64,000 nt of DNA from Arcuatula senhousia (GCA_963971305.1 OZ020317.1:13596001-13660000); one strand, 5' to 3'. Counted from the stretch's first letter, positions 47,501-58,341 are shown. The notes: a model not told the origin generated them from the letters alone. Numbers and translations are program-made.

Positions 47501-49437
47501 AGCTCACCTGGACCGAAGGTCCATGTGAGCTATTGCCATCACTTGGCGTCCGTCGTCGTCTGTCGTCTGTTAACATTTTACAAAAATCTTCTCCTCTGAA
47601 ACTACTGAACAGAATTTAATGAAACTTGGTGTGAGTGGTCCTTAGGGTGTACTGCACCAAACTTGTGTTTTGATTTTTGATCCGTCAAAAAACATGGCCA
47701 CTGTTACTAAAAATAGACCAGGGGGGTCAGACTACTGTTATTGGATTGTAAATCAAAAAGTATAAGAGATAGATGAAATCTGATGCCACCCTACTGCTTC
47801 AGTATCAAAAGTTCTACAAAAGTGTTCATTTGGTCAAAGTTGTCAGATGATCCCTTATAAGGGTTACAGCCCCTTAAAGGTGAAAAATGGCGTTTTTCAT
47901 GTTTTTGGCTTATAGAATGAAAACTATTGCAGATAGAAAAAAGCTGTTGCTTGCTTAAATGTTCAGCTGATTTAGCTCTACCAAAGTCTCCATAGGGTCG
48001 AAGTTATCAGATGACCCCTTATAGGGGTTATGGCCCCTTAAAGGTGAAAATAATGTTTTTGGCCTATGGAATGAAAACTATTGAAGATAGAGAAAAGCTG
48101 TTGCTTGCTTAAATGTTCAGCTCATTTAGCTCTACAAAAGTCTCCATAGGGTCAAAGTTGTCAGATGACCCCTTATAAGGGTTACGGCCCCTTAAAAGCG
48201 AAAAATAGTGTTTTTGGCCTATAGAATGAAAACTATTGGAGATAGAGAAAAGCTGTTGCTTGCTCAAATGTTCAGCTCATTTAGCTCTACAAAAGTCTCC
48301 GTAAGGTCAAAGTTGTCAGATGACCCCTTATAGGGGTTACGGCCCCTTAAAGGCAAAAAATAGTGTTTTTGGCGTATAGAATGAAAACTATTGCAGATAG
48401 AGAAAAGCTGTTGCTTGCTTAAATGTTCAGCTGATTTAGCTCTACAAAAGTCTCCATAGGGTCGAAGTTATCAGATGACCCCTTATTGGGGTTACGGCCC
48501 CTTAAAGGTGAAAAATAATGTTTTTGGCCTATAGAATGAAAACTATTGAAGATAGAGAAAAGCTATTGCTTGCTTAAATGTTCAGCTCATTTAGCTCTAC
48601 AAAAGTCTCCATAGGGTCAAAGTTGTCAGATGACCCCTTATAAGGGTTACGGCCCCTTAAAAGCGAAAAATAGTAATTTTGGCCTATAGAATGAAAACTA
48701 TTGGAGATAGAGAAAAGCTGTTGCTTGCTCAAATGTTCAGCTCATTTAGCTCTACAAAAGTCTCCATAAGGTCAAAGTTGTCAGATGACCCCTTATAGGG
48801 GTTACGGCCCCTTAAAGGCAAAAAATAGTGTTTTTGGCGTATAGAATGAAAACTATTGCAGATAGAGAAAAGCTGTTGCTTGCTTAAATGTTCAGCTCAT
48901 CTAGCTCTACAAAAGTCTCCATAGGGTCGAAGTTATCAGATGACCCCTTATTGGGGTTACAGCCCCTTAAAGGCGAAAAAATAGTGTTTTTGGCCTATAG
49001 AATGAAAACTATTGCAGATAGAGAAAAGCTGTTGCTTGCTTAGATGTTCAGATCATTTAGCTTTACAAAAGTATCCATAGGGTCAAAGTTGTCAGATGAC
49101 CCCTTATATGGGTTACGGCCCCTTAAAGGGAAAAAATAGTGTTTTTGGCCTATATAATGAAAACTATTGCAGATAGAGAAAAGCTGTTGCTTGCTTAAAT
49201 GTTCAGCTCATTAAGCCCTACAAAAATCTCCATAGGTGTGAAGTCAGATGACCCCTTATAGGGGTTACAGCCCCTTCAAGGCAAAAAATAGTGTTTTTGG
49301 CCTACAGAATGAAAACTATTGAAGATAGAGATAAGCTTTTTCTTGCATAAACTTTCAGCTCATTTAGCTTTACAAAAGTCTTAATAGGGTTCACATCAAG
49401 ACCAGGTGAGCAATTCAGGCTCCTGGGAGCCTCTTGT
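47501..49437 (+). mobile_element. Helentron-like element, AGCTCACCTGG head, ten 155-bp monomers
   Basis: The head hairpin (47501-47531) has arms AGCTCACCTGGACC and GGTCCATGTGAGCT. GTCCGTCGTCGTCTGTCGTC follows (47548-47567), then a unique 375-bp lead segment. Monomers start at about 47945, 48100, 48254, 48410, 48564, 48720, 48874, 49031, 49185 and 49338, a steady 153-157 bp. The tail has ACCAGGTGAGC (49401-49411), a perfect AGGCTCC/GGAGCCT hairpin (49417-49432) and CTTGTT. The best-preserved example of the head-to-tail design in the window. Confidence 0.9.
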
Positions 49438-50574
49438 TGTCAATTTCCTTTAAAATGGCAGGGTGTGTTATCAATTCAGATGAAAACAATTTTTTATGAA
49501 ATTTGGTTGAGAATCTAAGAATTATTTTGTTATGGCCTGAAGTCTCTTGATACATGTATATGATATGCAGCATCAACATTGGGTTCTTTTTTGTGGCATT
49601 CTGGTCTTGTCTGTCACTTACATATACATGTATTTTACTTCCTGAACTTTTTTTATATCAAAGATTTTTTTGATTTGTGAAGGAAATGATAGAAAAGTGT
49701 CAATCAAATAACCAAAAAAAAAATACAAGTTGAAGAGATGACAGTCAAAATGAAGCACAGGACTATTTTGTGTAACTGATGAAGGCCTATGGCCAAAACG
49801 TCTTAATAAAAGGATTATTTCTACGATTGGTAAAAAAAGATAGGTCCGTGTTCTTGTTTCCGAGATATATGACATCAAAAATTTTGCGGGAAATCAGACT
49901 CCTGTGGGGTCAGTGTGCAAAAAAAAATCTTCAATATCTAAAGGTAAAGTCTAGAGGACTGACTGTTCAAAAAATAAGACTGAAATTCTGAAACATGGAA
50001 TTAATAGAAATCTGGCCAATTTTTGTCTTTTGGCTCAATTTTCACTGAAATTTTTAAATTACATTACAATTGTGTACATGTATCTGAAATTTTAAGGAGC
50101 ATCTCACATTCTTAATTAAAGAAAATGCCTCAATTCATTAATCTCAGTGGAAACTTTTTAGTACATGTAGGTGTTTTATCCTGTGGTATAGTTTTACACG
50201 CGTTAATCTTCATTTCATATATGAACACGTGATTCTTAAAGGATTACCTAAAACACGTGCAGCTGATGACATTGTTTTCTTTGTCTCTGGAGACTTATTA
50301 TTTTAATTGGATTAAAAACATTATTTTCTCAAACAGGAAGAATTTTTGCTTCTGATTCAGAAGTCATTACATTTGTACTTGTTATTCAGTTAATATGGTT
50401 TTATAAGATAAGATTTTGAATAATTATTTTTTGTAAGATTTAATTTATGATTAAAAGCAGAAATAAACAATTTTTAATAGGGATGGGGGTGTAAATATAT
50501 GTTATACACTGAATGTATGTTAAAGTAGGAGTTTAGTTCAAGGTTTTAGTAACTTATGATAGTTTACCGGGGGT
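49438..50574. other. Intergenic sequence with a hammerhead-like motif
   Basis: Only the motif at 49776-49803 stands out. A 70-codon open frame crossing it (49779-49991) has no recognisable domain. Confidence 0.45.
49776..49803 (+). ncRNA. Hammerhead-like motif (Penelope-type), core mutated
   Basis: CTGATGA, then a perfect GGCC-TAT-GGCC stem-loop, then AAAACGTC. It matches the order CUGAUGA - stem II - GAAAC-GUC of minimal hammerheads found in Penelope-like elements, except that the first core purine is A instead of G. A TTAATAAAAGG follows. It is probably a decayed retroelement terminus. Confidence 0.42.
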
Positions 50575-51110
50575 AAATTAAATCCCGCCACATTTTATAT
50601 GTGCCTGTCCAATTTTCAGGAATCTTCAATGTCAAAGCTTTTGATTGTCCCTGTCCTTTTAATGTGAATTGTTCTTGTTCAGAAAAAGGTCTTTGGCTGA
50701 TAATTTTTGGATTGGTATTGAATCTTATGTATTACACATGTATTTTTAATGTTTGATCATAATGCAAGATGGCGAGCAGCGACCAATCAGGTCAGGTTGA
50801 AGGCTGGTGGCAGTGTTCCATTTTGGATTTTTTTTAAATTGTGGCTAGTTTATGCCGGTTTAGTTGCATACACATTTTACATCTCATTATAGTCTAATCT
50901 GTACAACTTGTATATCACATTTTTTTCTGAATTTGTATGTTTTTGTACCCCCATAATAATACTGTCTGGTTGTCTGTCTTATCCACACATCTCTTAAGTC
51001 AACCCTTCTTAAATCACTCAGTGGATTTTGATGAAACTTTATATGGAAGAAACACATTGTATGAAGATCATTGAAGTTCAGGCCTGGTCACTCTTTAGTA
51101 AATTGTTTGT
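50575..51110 (+). repeat. 'ccgccacattttatatgtgc' repeat copy 2, followed by a single Helentron-like lead segment
   Basis: 50575-50940 matches 36640-37085. From about 50945, TTTTGTACCCCCATAAT, a GTCTGGTTGTCTGTC tract and 'gtggattttgatgaaacttt' look like the head, microsatellite and first core of another family, without an array or tail. Confidence 0.55.
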
Positions 51111-51822
51111 CATTTAGGAGGAACCCCAGTGTGCCCCCTTAATCTGCCCTTGCCCTTTTCATTCTCCAAAGTCTGTTTATGTCCTCAGATGAACTGGAAA
51201 ATAAAATGGTAGTTAGATATTTTTATTGTTTTGAATTATTTTCTCAACCATAATCTTCTTTAAAAATCTATATCTCATTTTCCGTCAATTTTTTTTTCAA
51301 TGTTTAACTCCATCTCCAAAGAGCTGTTAAAATTGAATCCAACTCCATGCAGCAACTGTTTTTTTTTCCAAATTATTGAAGCAGACGCAGTCGATTCTTT
51401 CTAATTAAAGTAGGTCAGTGGTTGTTTTGTTCACATTTTTAAATGGAGAACGGTTTAGATCTTTGGTTGAAACCCCAGCATACGGCAATTTCCAATATTG
51501 ATCCTTTTCTTCCGATTGACGTAATATCTAAATTTAATTAGGGACATTATATGGCTGGTTGTATGTGTAGTAAATATTCGTTGCATTGTTTTAAAGTACA
51601 TCTTGTTTATTGGAAAACGACTACAGCTGAAGTCGATGAAGGCGAAGGATTCAGAATTGTCAGATTGACATATTTAATTGAAAGCTTGGAATTAATATGT
51701 CTTCCAGTTTAAAGAGGGTTGTTGCGTGGGGTAAATTCACTTATTCCAATGTTAGAAGATTAAGAATTGTTTATTGCTGAATAAAGATTTTCAACACAAG
51801 GTTGAGTAAGGGGGGTTATAAT
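51111..51822. other. No feature identified
   Basis: AT-rich intergenic sequence. Confidence 0.5.
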
Positions 51823-52276
51823 TATACCCCCACTCATAAGAGATGGGGCTATATTGCAATCACCTTGTCCATCCGTCTGTCCGTCCGTCCGTAACAAACT
51901 TTCATAACAGATTTCTCGGCTTCTACTGAAGGGTTTGATTTCAAATTTGGTATACAGCTTTAGCATGATGAGTTGTATGGTGCCTCCCCTTTCCAGGTCA
52001 GTCACACATCTACTTCCAGTTTTCTAAGTCGACTTAGACTTTATTAAGAGAGCTTGGGACTTCCGGTTTAGGAAGATGTGAGTTTTTTTTTCGCTCTCCA
52101 AAAATTTCTCAAAAACTTATATATTTTGGATTGCTAAGTCAAGGATTTTCAACCTAACGCAACATCTATTGAGATTCGAACTTTATTTGGTGCTTTAGTT
52201 GCACTATTTGCAGTTAATTGTGCATTTTAGTGTATTTGTTGACAACTTGAATTGAACTCACCCAACATAAACAAAC

Positions 52277-53752
52277 ATGGATAAATTTAAAAGACATCTA
52301 TCAGTGCAGTTTAACACGAAACAATTCAGAGGACTTAATCATCAGGAAGTTTTAAGCGAGGTGGAAAAACATTTAAGCTTAGAAAACGTAAGTGCTGTAC
52401 AAATTACAGAAACAAACTGCATAGTAACCTTAAAAGATGAAACAAGTAAAAACATTTTGGTTTCAAAAGAGCTATCGTTCAGAGACAGGTCTATTTTCTT
52501 CCTTGAAATTGAAAAAACCGTAACTAACGTTACTATCAAGGATGCCCCAGTCGAATTCGACAACTGCTATATTGCTACACAAATGCTCAAGTATGGCCAG
52601 GTAATTCCAGGCTCTGTGAAGCGGGGTTATATCAGAGGTACAGACATTGAAAATGGTTCACGATATCTCCAGATTGTCAATTGTACTAAAATTCTTCCCA
52701 ACAGAACAATGTTTGGTAAATTTGAAGTGCGAATCTTTGCTGATAACAACAGAACTCAATGTGTATACTGTAAATTGACAAGCCACCCTTCTTATCGCTG
52801 TAGTGAACGTCCACAAACTTATACCAGAAGGTGTCACAATTGCAATGAAGTAGGTCACATAGCCAAAAACTGTCCGAAACCCGTAACATGCTCTTTCTGC
52901 AAACAAGAAGGTCACACTCATCATAACTGTTCTACACGTCTAGAGAAAATTGACAGAACCAACTTTGGTATATACGCCCCAGAGATAGCCGAAGGTAGAG
53001 CAGCCCAGCGAGAGGACGATGCCTTGTCAACAGGATCAACCTCGACAGATTCCGACAAAGTAATCGCTGAAACAACCCCATCTTGTAACAGTACAAACAT
53101 TATTCTTGGTGCGTCCAATTGTAAACGTTTGTCTAACATGAATCGTCAAGATGTTACTAACGCTGCAATCTCGGGTGCGTCATTTGAAAGTGTATCAGAC
53201 TGTATTAGCCTTGCAAAGACGAAAACTGACAATGACTTAGCAGTACAAAGTGTAGTACTATGTCTTGGGACAAACGATGTCGGAAAAAATCAAAACGATG
53301 GAAATGAAGTGATCTTAAATGCCTCTCAAGCGATAAGTAAAGTGAAACAGAGTTATCCAGAATCAAGGATCGGGGTCTGCAACATCATCCCACGTAAAGG
53401 TACAGGAAACAAAACTCTCAAGATGAATGAAACGGGCAAGATGGTTAACTCCTTCATTGAATCTTTGTGTAAAAGGGACGACGATCTTCACTTCATTGAC
53501 ATAGCGAGTGACTTTTTCCATGACGGTCATGTGCAAAAATCCTTGTTTGATAAGAATGACAGTAGCGGTGTCCATATTGGTGCAAAAGGAATAGACCACA
53601 TTTCGGCAAAAATCATAGACTTCATTCAAAACACTTACACAGGATATTTTCCACAGACACCTGCAGCAGTTGACCGTAAACGCAATAGAAGTGAAATCAC
53701 AGCCACGCCAGGATCGGCAGATCGTGTGAGAAAGCAACCAAAAGCTGACTAA
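52277..53752 (+). CDS. LINE ORF1 protein: RRM-like region, three CCHC zinc knuckles, SGNH-hydrolase domain (491 aa)
   Basis: Expected to bind the element's RNA in the retrotransposition particle. Residues about 80-155 (VTNVTIKDAPVEF ... MLKYGQVI ... RYLQIVN) look like an RRM-type fold. Three CX2CX4HX4C knuckles follow: C162-C165-H170-C175, C186-C189-H194-C199, C205-C208-H213-C218. A Ser/Thr-rich linker (about 245-270) leads to an SGNH hydrolase-like domain: block I ILGASN with Ser280, block II SGAS with Gly300, block III LGTNDVG with Asn333, and block V GVHIGAKG with His433. The usual Asp three residues before that His is Ser here; Asp428 is nearby. Esterase domains are known in ORF1 of CR1/L2-type LINEs, while RRM plus CCHC is typical of L1/Tx1-type ORF1, so this combines both. 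The C-terminus is basic. The start is the first ATG of the frame, after stops in the 5' UTR. Confidence 0.9.
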   Translation: MDKFKRHLSVQFNTKQFRGLNHQEVLSEVEKHLSLENVSAVQITETNCIVTLKDETSKNILVSKELSFRDRSIFFLEIEKTVTNVTIKDAPVEFDNCYIATQMLKYGQVIPGSVKRGYIRGTDIENGSRYLQIVNCTKILPNRTMFGKFEVRIFADNNRTQCVYCKLTSHPSYRCSERPQTYTRRCHNCNEVGHIAKNCPKPVTCSFCKQEGHTHHNCSTRLEKIDRTNFGIYAPEIAEGRAAQREDDALSTGSTSTDSDKVIAETTPSCNSTNIILGASNCKRLSNMNRQDVTNAAISGASFESVSDCISLAKTKTDNDLAVQSVVLCLGTNDVGKNQNDGNEVILNASQAISKVKQSYPESRIGVCNIIPRKGTGNKTLKMNETGKMVNSFIESLCKRDDDLHFIDIASDFFHDGHVQKSLFDKNDSSGVHIGAKGIDHISAKIIDFIQNTYTGYFPQTPAAVDRKRNRSEITATPGSADRVRKQPKAD

Positions 53753-54046
53753 CTCCTTCATTTACCATGTATTTGATTTTACAAAAAATTGAACAAGGGA
53801 ATTTTGAAAGTCCCCCAAAAATATTTTATTTTATTATGTATTGTTGTATGATTTATTGTGATTATCATCATATGCGTATAATTTGTAGATGTAAAATAAT
53901 ATCTTTCTATTGTGATATTACTCTTTGTAAATACTTGTATTTGATGTATATGATATTTTTGATATGTAAAATGAATGATAGTAGTGTTGAGATGATTATT
54001 AGATCATCTACGGTAAATAGTAAATTTATCCATTCAACCAAAGCAA

Positions 54047-57000
54047 ATGTCCTTGAACTGTATCTCTTTAAATGTTAACGGTTTAAGAAATATCAAAAAA
54101 CGTAATACCGTGTTCAATTGGCTCATAACAAAGAAAATCGATTTAATTTGTTTACAAGAAACTCACTGTACCGACAATGAAATAAATGAATGGTCAAATG
54201 AATGGAAAGCCGCGGGCGGTAACGAAAGTGATTGGAAATGCGGTTCGAGTGAATCCCGGGGTGTTGCAATTCTAACAAGCAAGCGATTAAACAATATTAA
54301 TTTTTTTGATCTCAATTTTAACGGCCGAATACAAAAAAGTGAAATTGAAACTGAATCTGAAGTTTTTCATATATTCAATATATACGCACCAAACGTAACG
54401 GGTGATAAAAAGAACTTTTTTAAACATATTTGCCAGAACTTTAATAATAACACCGACATAAACAATAGATCTGATCATAATATTTTCTTTGGCGACTTCA
54501 ACTGTTGTTTAGATAAAAAACTAGACCGATCGCCTCCCCATCAAAATGACGATTCCGGGTTAATAGATCTAAAACAAATTTTATTACAATTTGACTTAGA
54601 AGACTGCTGGCGAAAGCAAAATCCATCTTCAAAAAAATATACATTTCTTAGAGGCAACTCTAAGTCTAGAATTGACTATATCTTCACAAGTAAATCGCTG
54701 TCGAGCAAAATATCTAATAGCCGAATTAATCATTTTCCATTTAGCGATCATGACTTGGTGTCGATGAAAATTAAGTTAGATCCGATCCAAAGAGGACCGG
54801 GAATTTGGATCATGAATCTTAATATTATAAAAACCGAATACTTTTCGCAGGTTTTCCAAACATGTTGGCAGGTTTGGAAGAATGAAAAAAATAAATTTAG
54901 CACCATACGTGATTGGTGGGATTATGTCAAAATAAAGATAAAAAAATTAACGATCGAATTAAGTAAAAATATAAATAAAAATAAAAATAAACAGATAAAA
55001 GAACTTGAAAATAAACTTGAAACCCTAAAAAATAGCGACACGAACAACGGGCCAGAGATACGTGAATTAGAAAATGAGATAAGCGAATACTATACGAATA
55101 GGGCAGAGGCCGCTAAGATTCGATCCCGAGTAAAATGGGTAGAAGACGGAGAAAAATCAACGCGATATTTTTTCAACCTCGAAAAAAAGCGTGGACAAGA
55201 TAAACTTTGGGAAAAAATAAAACTTCATGATGGAACAATTAAATCTGACATTGATTCTATTTTACATGAACAAGTGAGATTCTATTCAGAACTTTTTAGC
55301 TCTGAAGGGTGGGACCAAGAAAGTGCTAACGAACTCTGTCATAACATCGAGACATTTGTCAGTGCGGAAGACAGAGAACACTTAGAAAGAGTTGTTTCCA
55401 TCGAAGAGGTTGAAAATGTTATTAAAATTTTAAAAGAAAGAAAAAGTCCCGGAGAAGACGGAATCATTTCAGAATTTTACTCCCTATATTGGAATATAAT
55501 TAAACATGATTTTATGGAACTTATACAAGAAATATTTAACGAAAACACTATGTGTCATTCCCAATATAGAGGGGTACTAACTCTTCTACATAAAGGGGGA
55601 GAAAGGGAAAACATTCGTAACTGGAGACCCTTAACTATGTTAAATAACGACTACAAAATAATAGCAAAAATTTTAGCTGAGAGAATCAAGCCGATATTAC
55701 CTAAGATCATACATTCAGACCAGAAAGGTTTTGTTAAAGGTCGAAATATAAACGAGGCCAACAGAATGATTCAAGATATAATTGAGTATATTGACAATCA
55801 AGACGAAGAAGGAATTATTATATTTTTAGACCAACAAAAAGCGTTCGATAGGGTAGAATGGGGATGGTTAGATTTTGTGCTTCAAAAGTTCAATTTTGGT
55901 ATCAATTTCAGGGGATGGATAAAAATGCTCTTTAAAAACGCAATAACGTGTATTAAAACCAATGGATATCTTTCAAACTATTTTAAAATCACAAGATCAG
56001 CAAGGCAAGGGTGTCCGATTGCACCGTTATTATACATATTACAAGCAGAACCATTAGCCTCTTCTATTCGACGTGACGATGATATAAAAGGTATTAAACT
56101 ACCGGGCGAATCAGAAGGTGAAATCATAGAAACTAAACTCAGTATGTTTGCTGATGACACCCAACTTTTAAGTAAAGATGAAACATCGGTTGAAAACGCA
56201 TTCAACATACTGAACAAATACGAAAAAGCATCGGGTTCTAAAATCAACTATGATAAAACAAAAGGATTGTGCATAGGTTCAACTAAGCGTAAGCGTCCAA
56301 AATTTAATAAGATCAGTTGGATTAGAACAAATGTTAAAACTCTAGGAATCCATCACGGATTCAATGTTGACGACCACAAAACATGGACAAGCATAATTGA
56401 AAAGATAAAAAACTGTATCCATGTTTGGAAAAGTCGCAAACTTACCTTCACTGGAAAGACCTTGGTAATAAAAACATTGATTTTGTCACTTTGCTCGTAC
56501 GAAATTCAAGTCAGGTGTGTACCAGAATGGGTCACCAAACAAATCAACACTTTACTTTGGGATTTCATATGGGATGGGGGTGTAAATCAAGTTAACAGGA
56601 ACACTTGCTGTCTTAATGAATTAGAAGGGGGTATGGGGATGACAACACTCGATTCTATAATTGAGTGCTATCAAATAAAAACAATATACAACTTGATTCA
56701 CAAACCAATATGTAGCTGGAATGCCATAGGAAAGTTCTACCTACGTAAACTTGATGTGAAATTTGATGAAAATTTATTTTTATGTAGACTTTCAAGCCTA
56801 AAAAACGTGCCCCTAAAGAAAATACCATTATTTTATCGCTCATGTCTTTCAGCCTGGGCGAAACTCGTGCATAATTTACAGGACACAAATACAAAAGAAA
56901 ATATTCTGAATATGCGTATCTTTGGAAATAAAGATATAACCTTCCAAGGCAATACTCTTTTTTTTCCTTCTTTCCATAAAAGTGGCTTTAGAAACATTAA

Positions 57001-57886
57001 GGACATATGGGATGACGCGGAAAATAATTTTTTGTCGTGCCAACAAGTATATAATAGTCTTATAGACAAACGAAACTGTATTTCAGAATTTTCCCGTATT
57101 AAAAAAGCAATAACAACAAAATTTCCCAATTTGCTACGTAATAATTTAAATGATGTTAATGATACCACCTTAATAATTAAAGAATTCGAAATTAGATACG
57201 ATCTTAAAGTTATTAAAAACAAAAAAGTTTTAGAAGTCAAAGATCTTAACTTAAAAACAATAAAACAAATTCTTCAAGTAAAAGATAACACTCATCCAAA
57301 ATGTATCGAAAAATGGGACTCCCATTTTGGCAATCTAATTCAAAATGATTGGAAGAAAGTCTGGTTTACTCTAAAATACATTAATGTCGAAAAACGGGTA
57401 AAAGAATTCCAATGGAAGACTATCCACAATATCCTTTATACAGAATATAGATTATACCAAATGAAAAAATCGAACGGAAAATGTCATTTCTGTCAACTAA
57501 ATAACATTCAAAATTCTGAGACGTTACAACATCTATTCGTTCATTGCGATTTTGCAAAATTAATCATTAGAAATCTGACCCAAATCTTAGTATCCGCAAA
57601 CATCATCCAAAATTTAGAAATATCAGAACAAAATATGATACTTGGGTTTTATGGAAATGACAACGATTATTTATTGAATACTGTCCTATTTTATTCAAAA
57701 TGGAACCTTTGGAAAGTGCGGAACAAGTTAAAATTTCGAGAAAGACATGAACGATTTGATTTCGATTCATTGTTGAATGTATGGAAATACAATCTTCGAT
57801 CATCTCTTTCCTTAATTAATAACTGTAAAAATAACAATCATCTAGATAAACGGAAACTCCAGAGAATCACTGAACTTATAATTTAA
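54047..57886 (+). CDS. LINE ORF2 protein: AP-type endonuclease and reverse transcriptase (1279 aa)
   Basis: Performs target-primed reverse transcription. Endonuclease, residues 1-245: LNVNGL near the start, QETH with Glu38, YAPN at 113-116, GDFN at 150-152, RIDYIF with Asp210, SDHD at 233-236. All expected catalytic residues are present. Reverse transcriptase, about 450-780: SPGEDG, RNWRPLTMLN, DQKGFVKGR, LDQQKAFDRVEW with Asp595, ARQGCPIAP, and the catalytic FADD with Asp703-Asp704. The C-terminal region holds a Cys/His block CHFC ... ETLQHLFVHC (from about 1146). Length and RT signatures fit the L1/Tx1 side of the LINE tree. ORF2 starts 294 bp after ORF1. The frame has no stop or frameshift, and opposite-strand open frames across it are shadows. 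Confidence 0.95.
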   Translation: MSLNCISLNVNGLRNIKKRNTVFNWLITKKIDLICLQETHCTDNEINEWSNEWKAAGGNESDWKCGSSESRGVAILTSKRLNNINFFDLNFNGRIQKSEIETESEVFHIFNIYAPNVTGDKKNFFKHICQNFNNNTDINNRSDHNIFFGDFNCCLDKKLDRSPPHQNDDSGLIDLKQILLQFDLEDCWRKQNPSSKKYTFLRGNSKSRIDYIFTSKSLSSKISNSRINHFPFSDHDLVSMKIKLDPIQRGPGIWIMNLNIIKTEYFSQVFQTCWQVWKNEKNKFSTIRDWWDYVKIKIKKLTIELSKNINKNKNKQIKELENKLETLKNSDTNNGPEIRELENEISEYYTNRAEAAKIRSRVKWVEDGEKSTRYFFNLEKKRGQDKLWEKIKLHDGTIKSDIDSILHEQVRFYSELFSSEGWDQESANELCHNIETFVSAEDREHLERVVSIEEVENVIKILKERKSPGEDGIISEFYSLYWNIIKHDFMELIQEIFNENTMCHSQYRGVLTLLHKGGERENIRNWRPLTMLNNDYKIIAKILAERIKPILPKIIHSDQKGFVKGRNINEANRMIQDIIEYIDNQDEEGIIIFLDQQKAFDRVEWGWLDFVLQKFNFGINFRGWIKMLFKNAITCIKTNGYLSNYFKITRSARQGCPIAPLLYILQAEPLASSIRRDDDIKGIKLPGESEGEIIETKLSMFADDTQLLSKDETSVENAFNILNKYEKASGSKINYDKTKGLCIGSTKRKRPKFNKISWIRTNVKTLGIHHGFNVDDHKTWTSIIEKIKNCIHVWKSRKLTFTGKTLVIKTLILSLCSYEIQVRCVPEWVTKQINTLLWDFIWDGGVNQVNRNTCCLNELEGGMGMTTLDSIIECYQIKTIYNLIHKPICSWNAIGKFYLRKLDVKFDENLFLCRLSSLKNVPLKKIPLFYRSCLSAWAKLVHNLQDTNTKENILNMRIFGNKDITFQGNTLFFPSFHKSGFRNIKDIWDDAENNFLSCQQVYNSLIDKRNCISEFSRIKKAITTKFPNLLRNNLNDVNDTTLIIKEFEIRYDLKVIKNKKVLEVKDLNLKTIKQILQVKDNTHPKCIEKWDSHFGNLIQNDWKKVWFTLKYINVEKRVKEFQWKTIHNILYTEYRLYQMKKSNGKCHFCQLNNIQNSETLQHLFVHCDFAKLIIRNLTQILVSANIIQNLEISEQNMILGFYGNDNDYLLNTVLFYSKWNLWKVRNKLKFRERHERFDFDSLLNVWKYNLRSSLSLINNCKNNNHLDKRKLQRITELII

Positions 57887-58294
57887 CTTACCATATACAA
57901 GCCATATAAATCCGTTTTAAAATACACATATCTGAAAATGATCTATATCCACATGATCAAGGTGTGTCCGACTTGCTTTCACATAATTACCGTAATTACT
58001 CAGCTACTGATACTTTTTTTGTTGTTACCTTACGTTTAGCTTTATTGTTACATTTAATTTGTATGTTATATGTACACATATTATTCCTATTTAAAATTGT
58101 CTTTATACTTTCAACAGTTAAAAATATATATATGTGTGGTTTTTTTTTTTTTTATTTTGCTATAAGAAAGGTAAAAGGGGACTGTTGTGTTATCCCTATG
58201 ATTATTCCTGGGTCAGAGGGATGTGTAAAACACAGGAACCCTTAGTTTGGATATTGCTCGGTCCACTAGGGTAAATTGTAACGAGTAATTGTTG

Positions 58295-58310
58295 AATAAA
58301 CTTGTTATTA

Positions 58311-58341
<31 letters not shown>
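58295..58341 (+). terminator. LINE polyadenylation signal and A tail
   Basis: AATAAA at 58295-58300, then 15 bases, then 26 consecutive A residues (58316-58341). Host sequence GGGTCAAAAATAG resumes at once. Confidence 0.9.

Larger units (their letters stand above)
52049..58341 (+). mobile_element. Full-length non-LTR retrotransposon (L1/Tx1-like), both ORFs open
   Basis: About 6.3 kb: a 5' UTR of about 228 bp beginning near GAGCTTGGGACTTCCGG, ORF1 (52277-53752), a 294-bp spacer, ORF2 (54047-57886), a 3' UTR with AATAAA at 58295-58300, and 26 A residues at 58316-58341. Intact ORFs and an uninterrupted A tail mean a recent insertion and possibly a competent copy. The target lies within a tandem monomer at the junction ttattaag|gggtcaaaa. 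Any target duplication is no more than about 3 bp and is masked by the A tail. Confidence 0.92.

Noticed and set aside
47501..49437. Regular 155-bp periodicity as a CRISPR array
   Set aside because: Units are contiguous and similar along their full length, with no spacer/repeat alternation; the host is eukaryotic.
52342..57803. Opposite-strand open frames across the LINE
   Set aside because: Shadows of the two strong plus-strand ORFs, with no motifs of their own.
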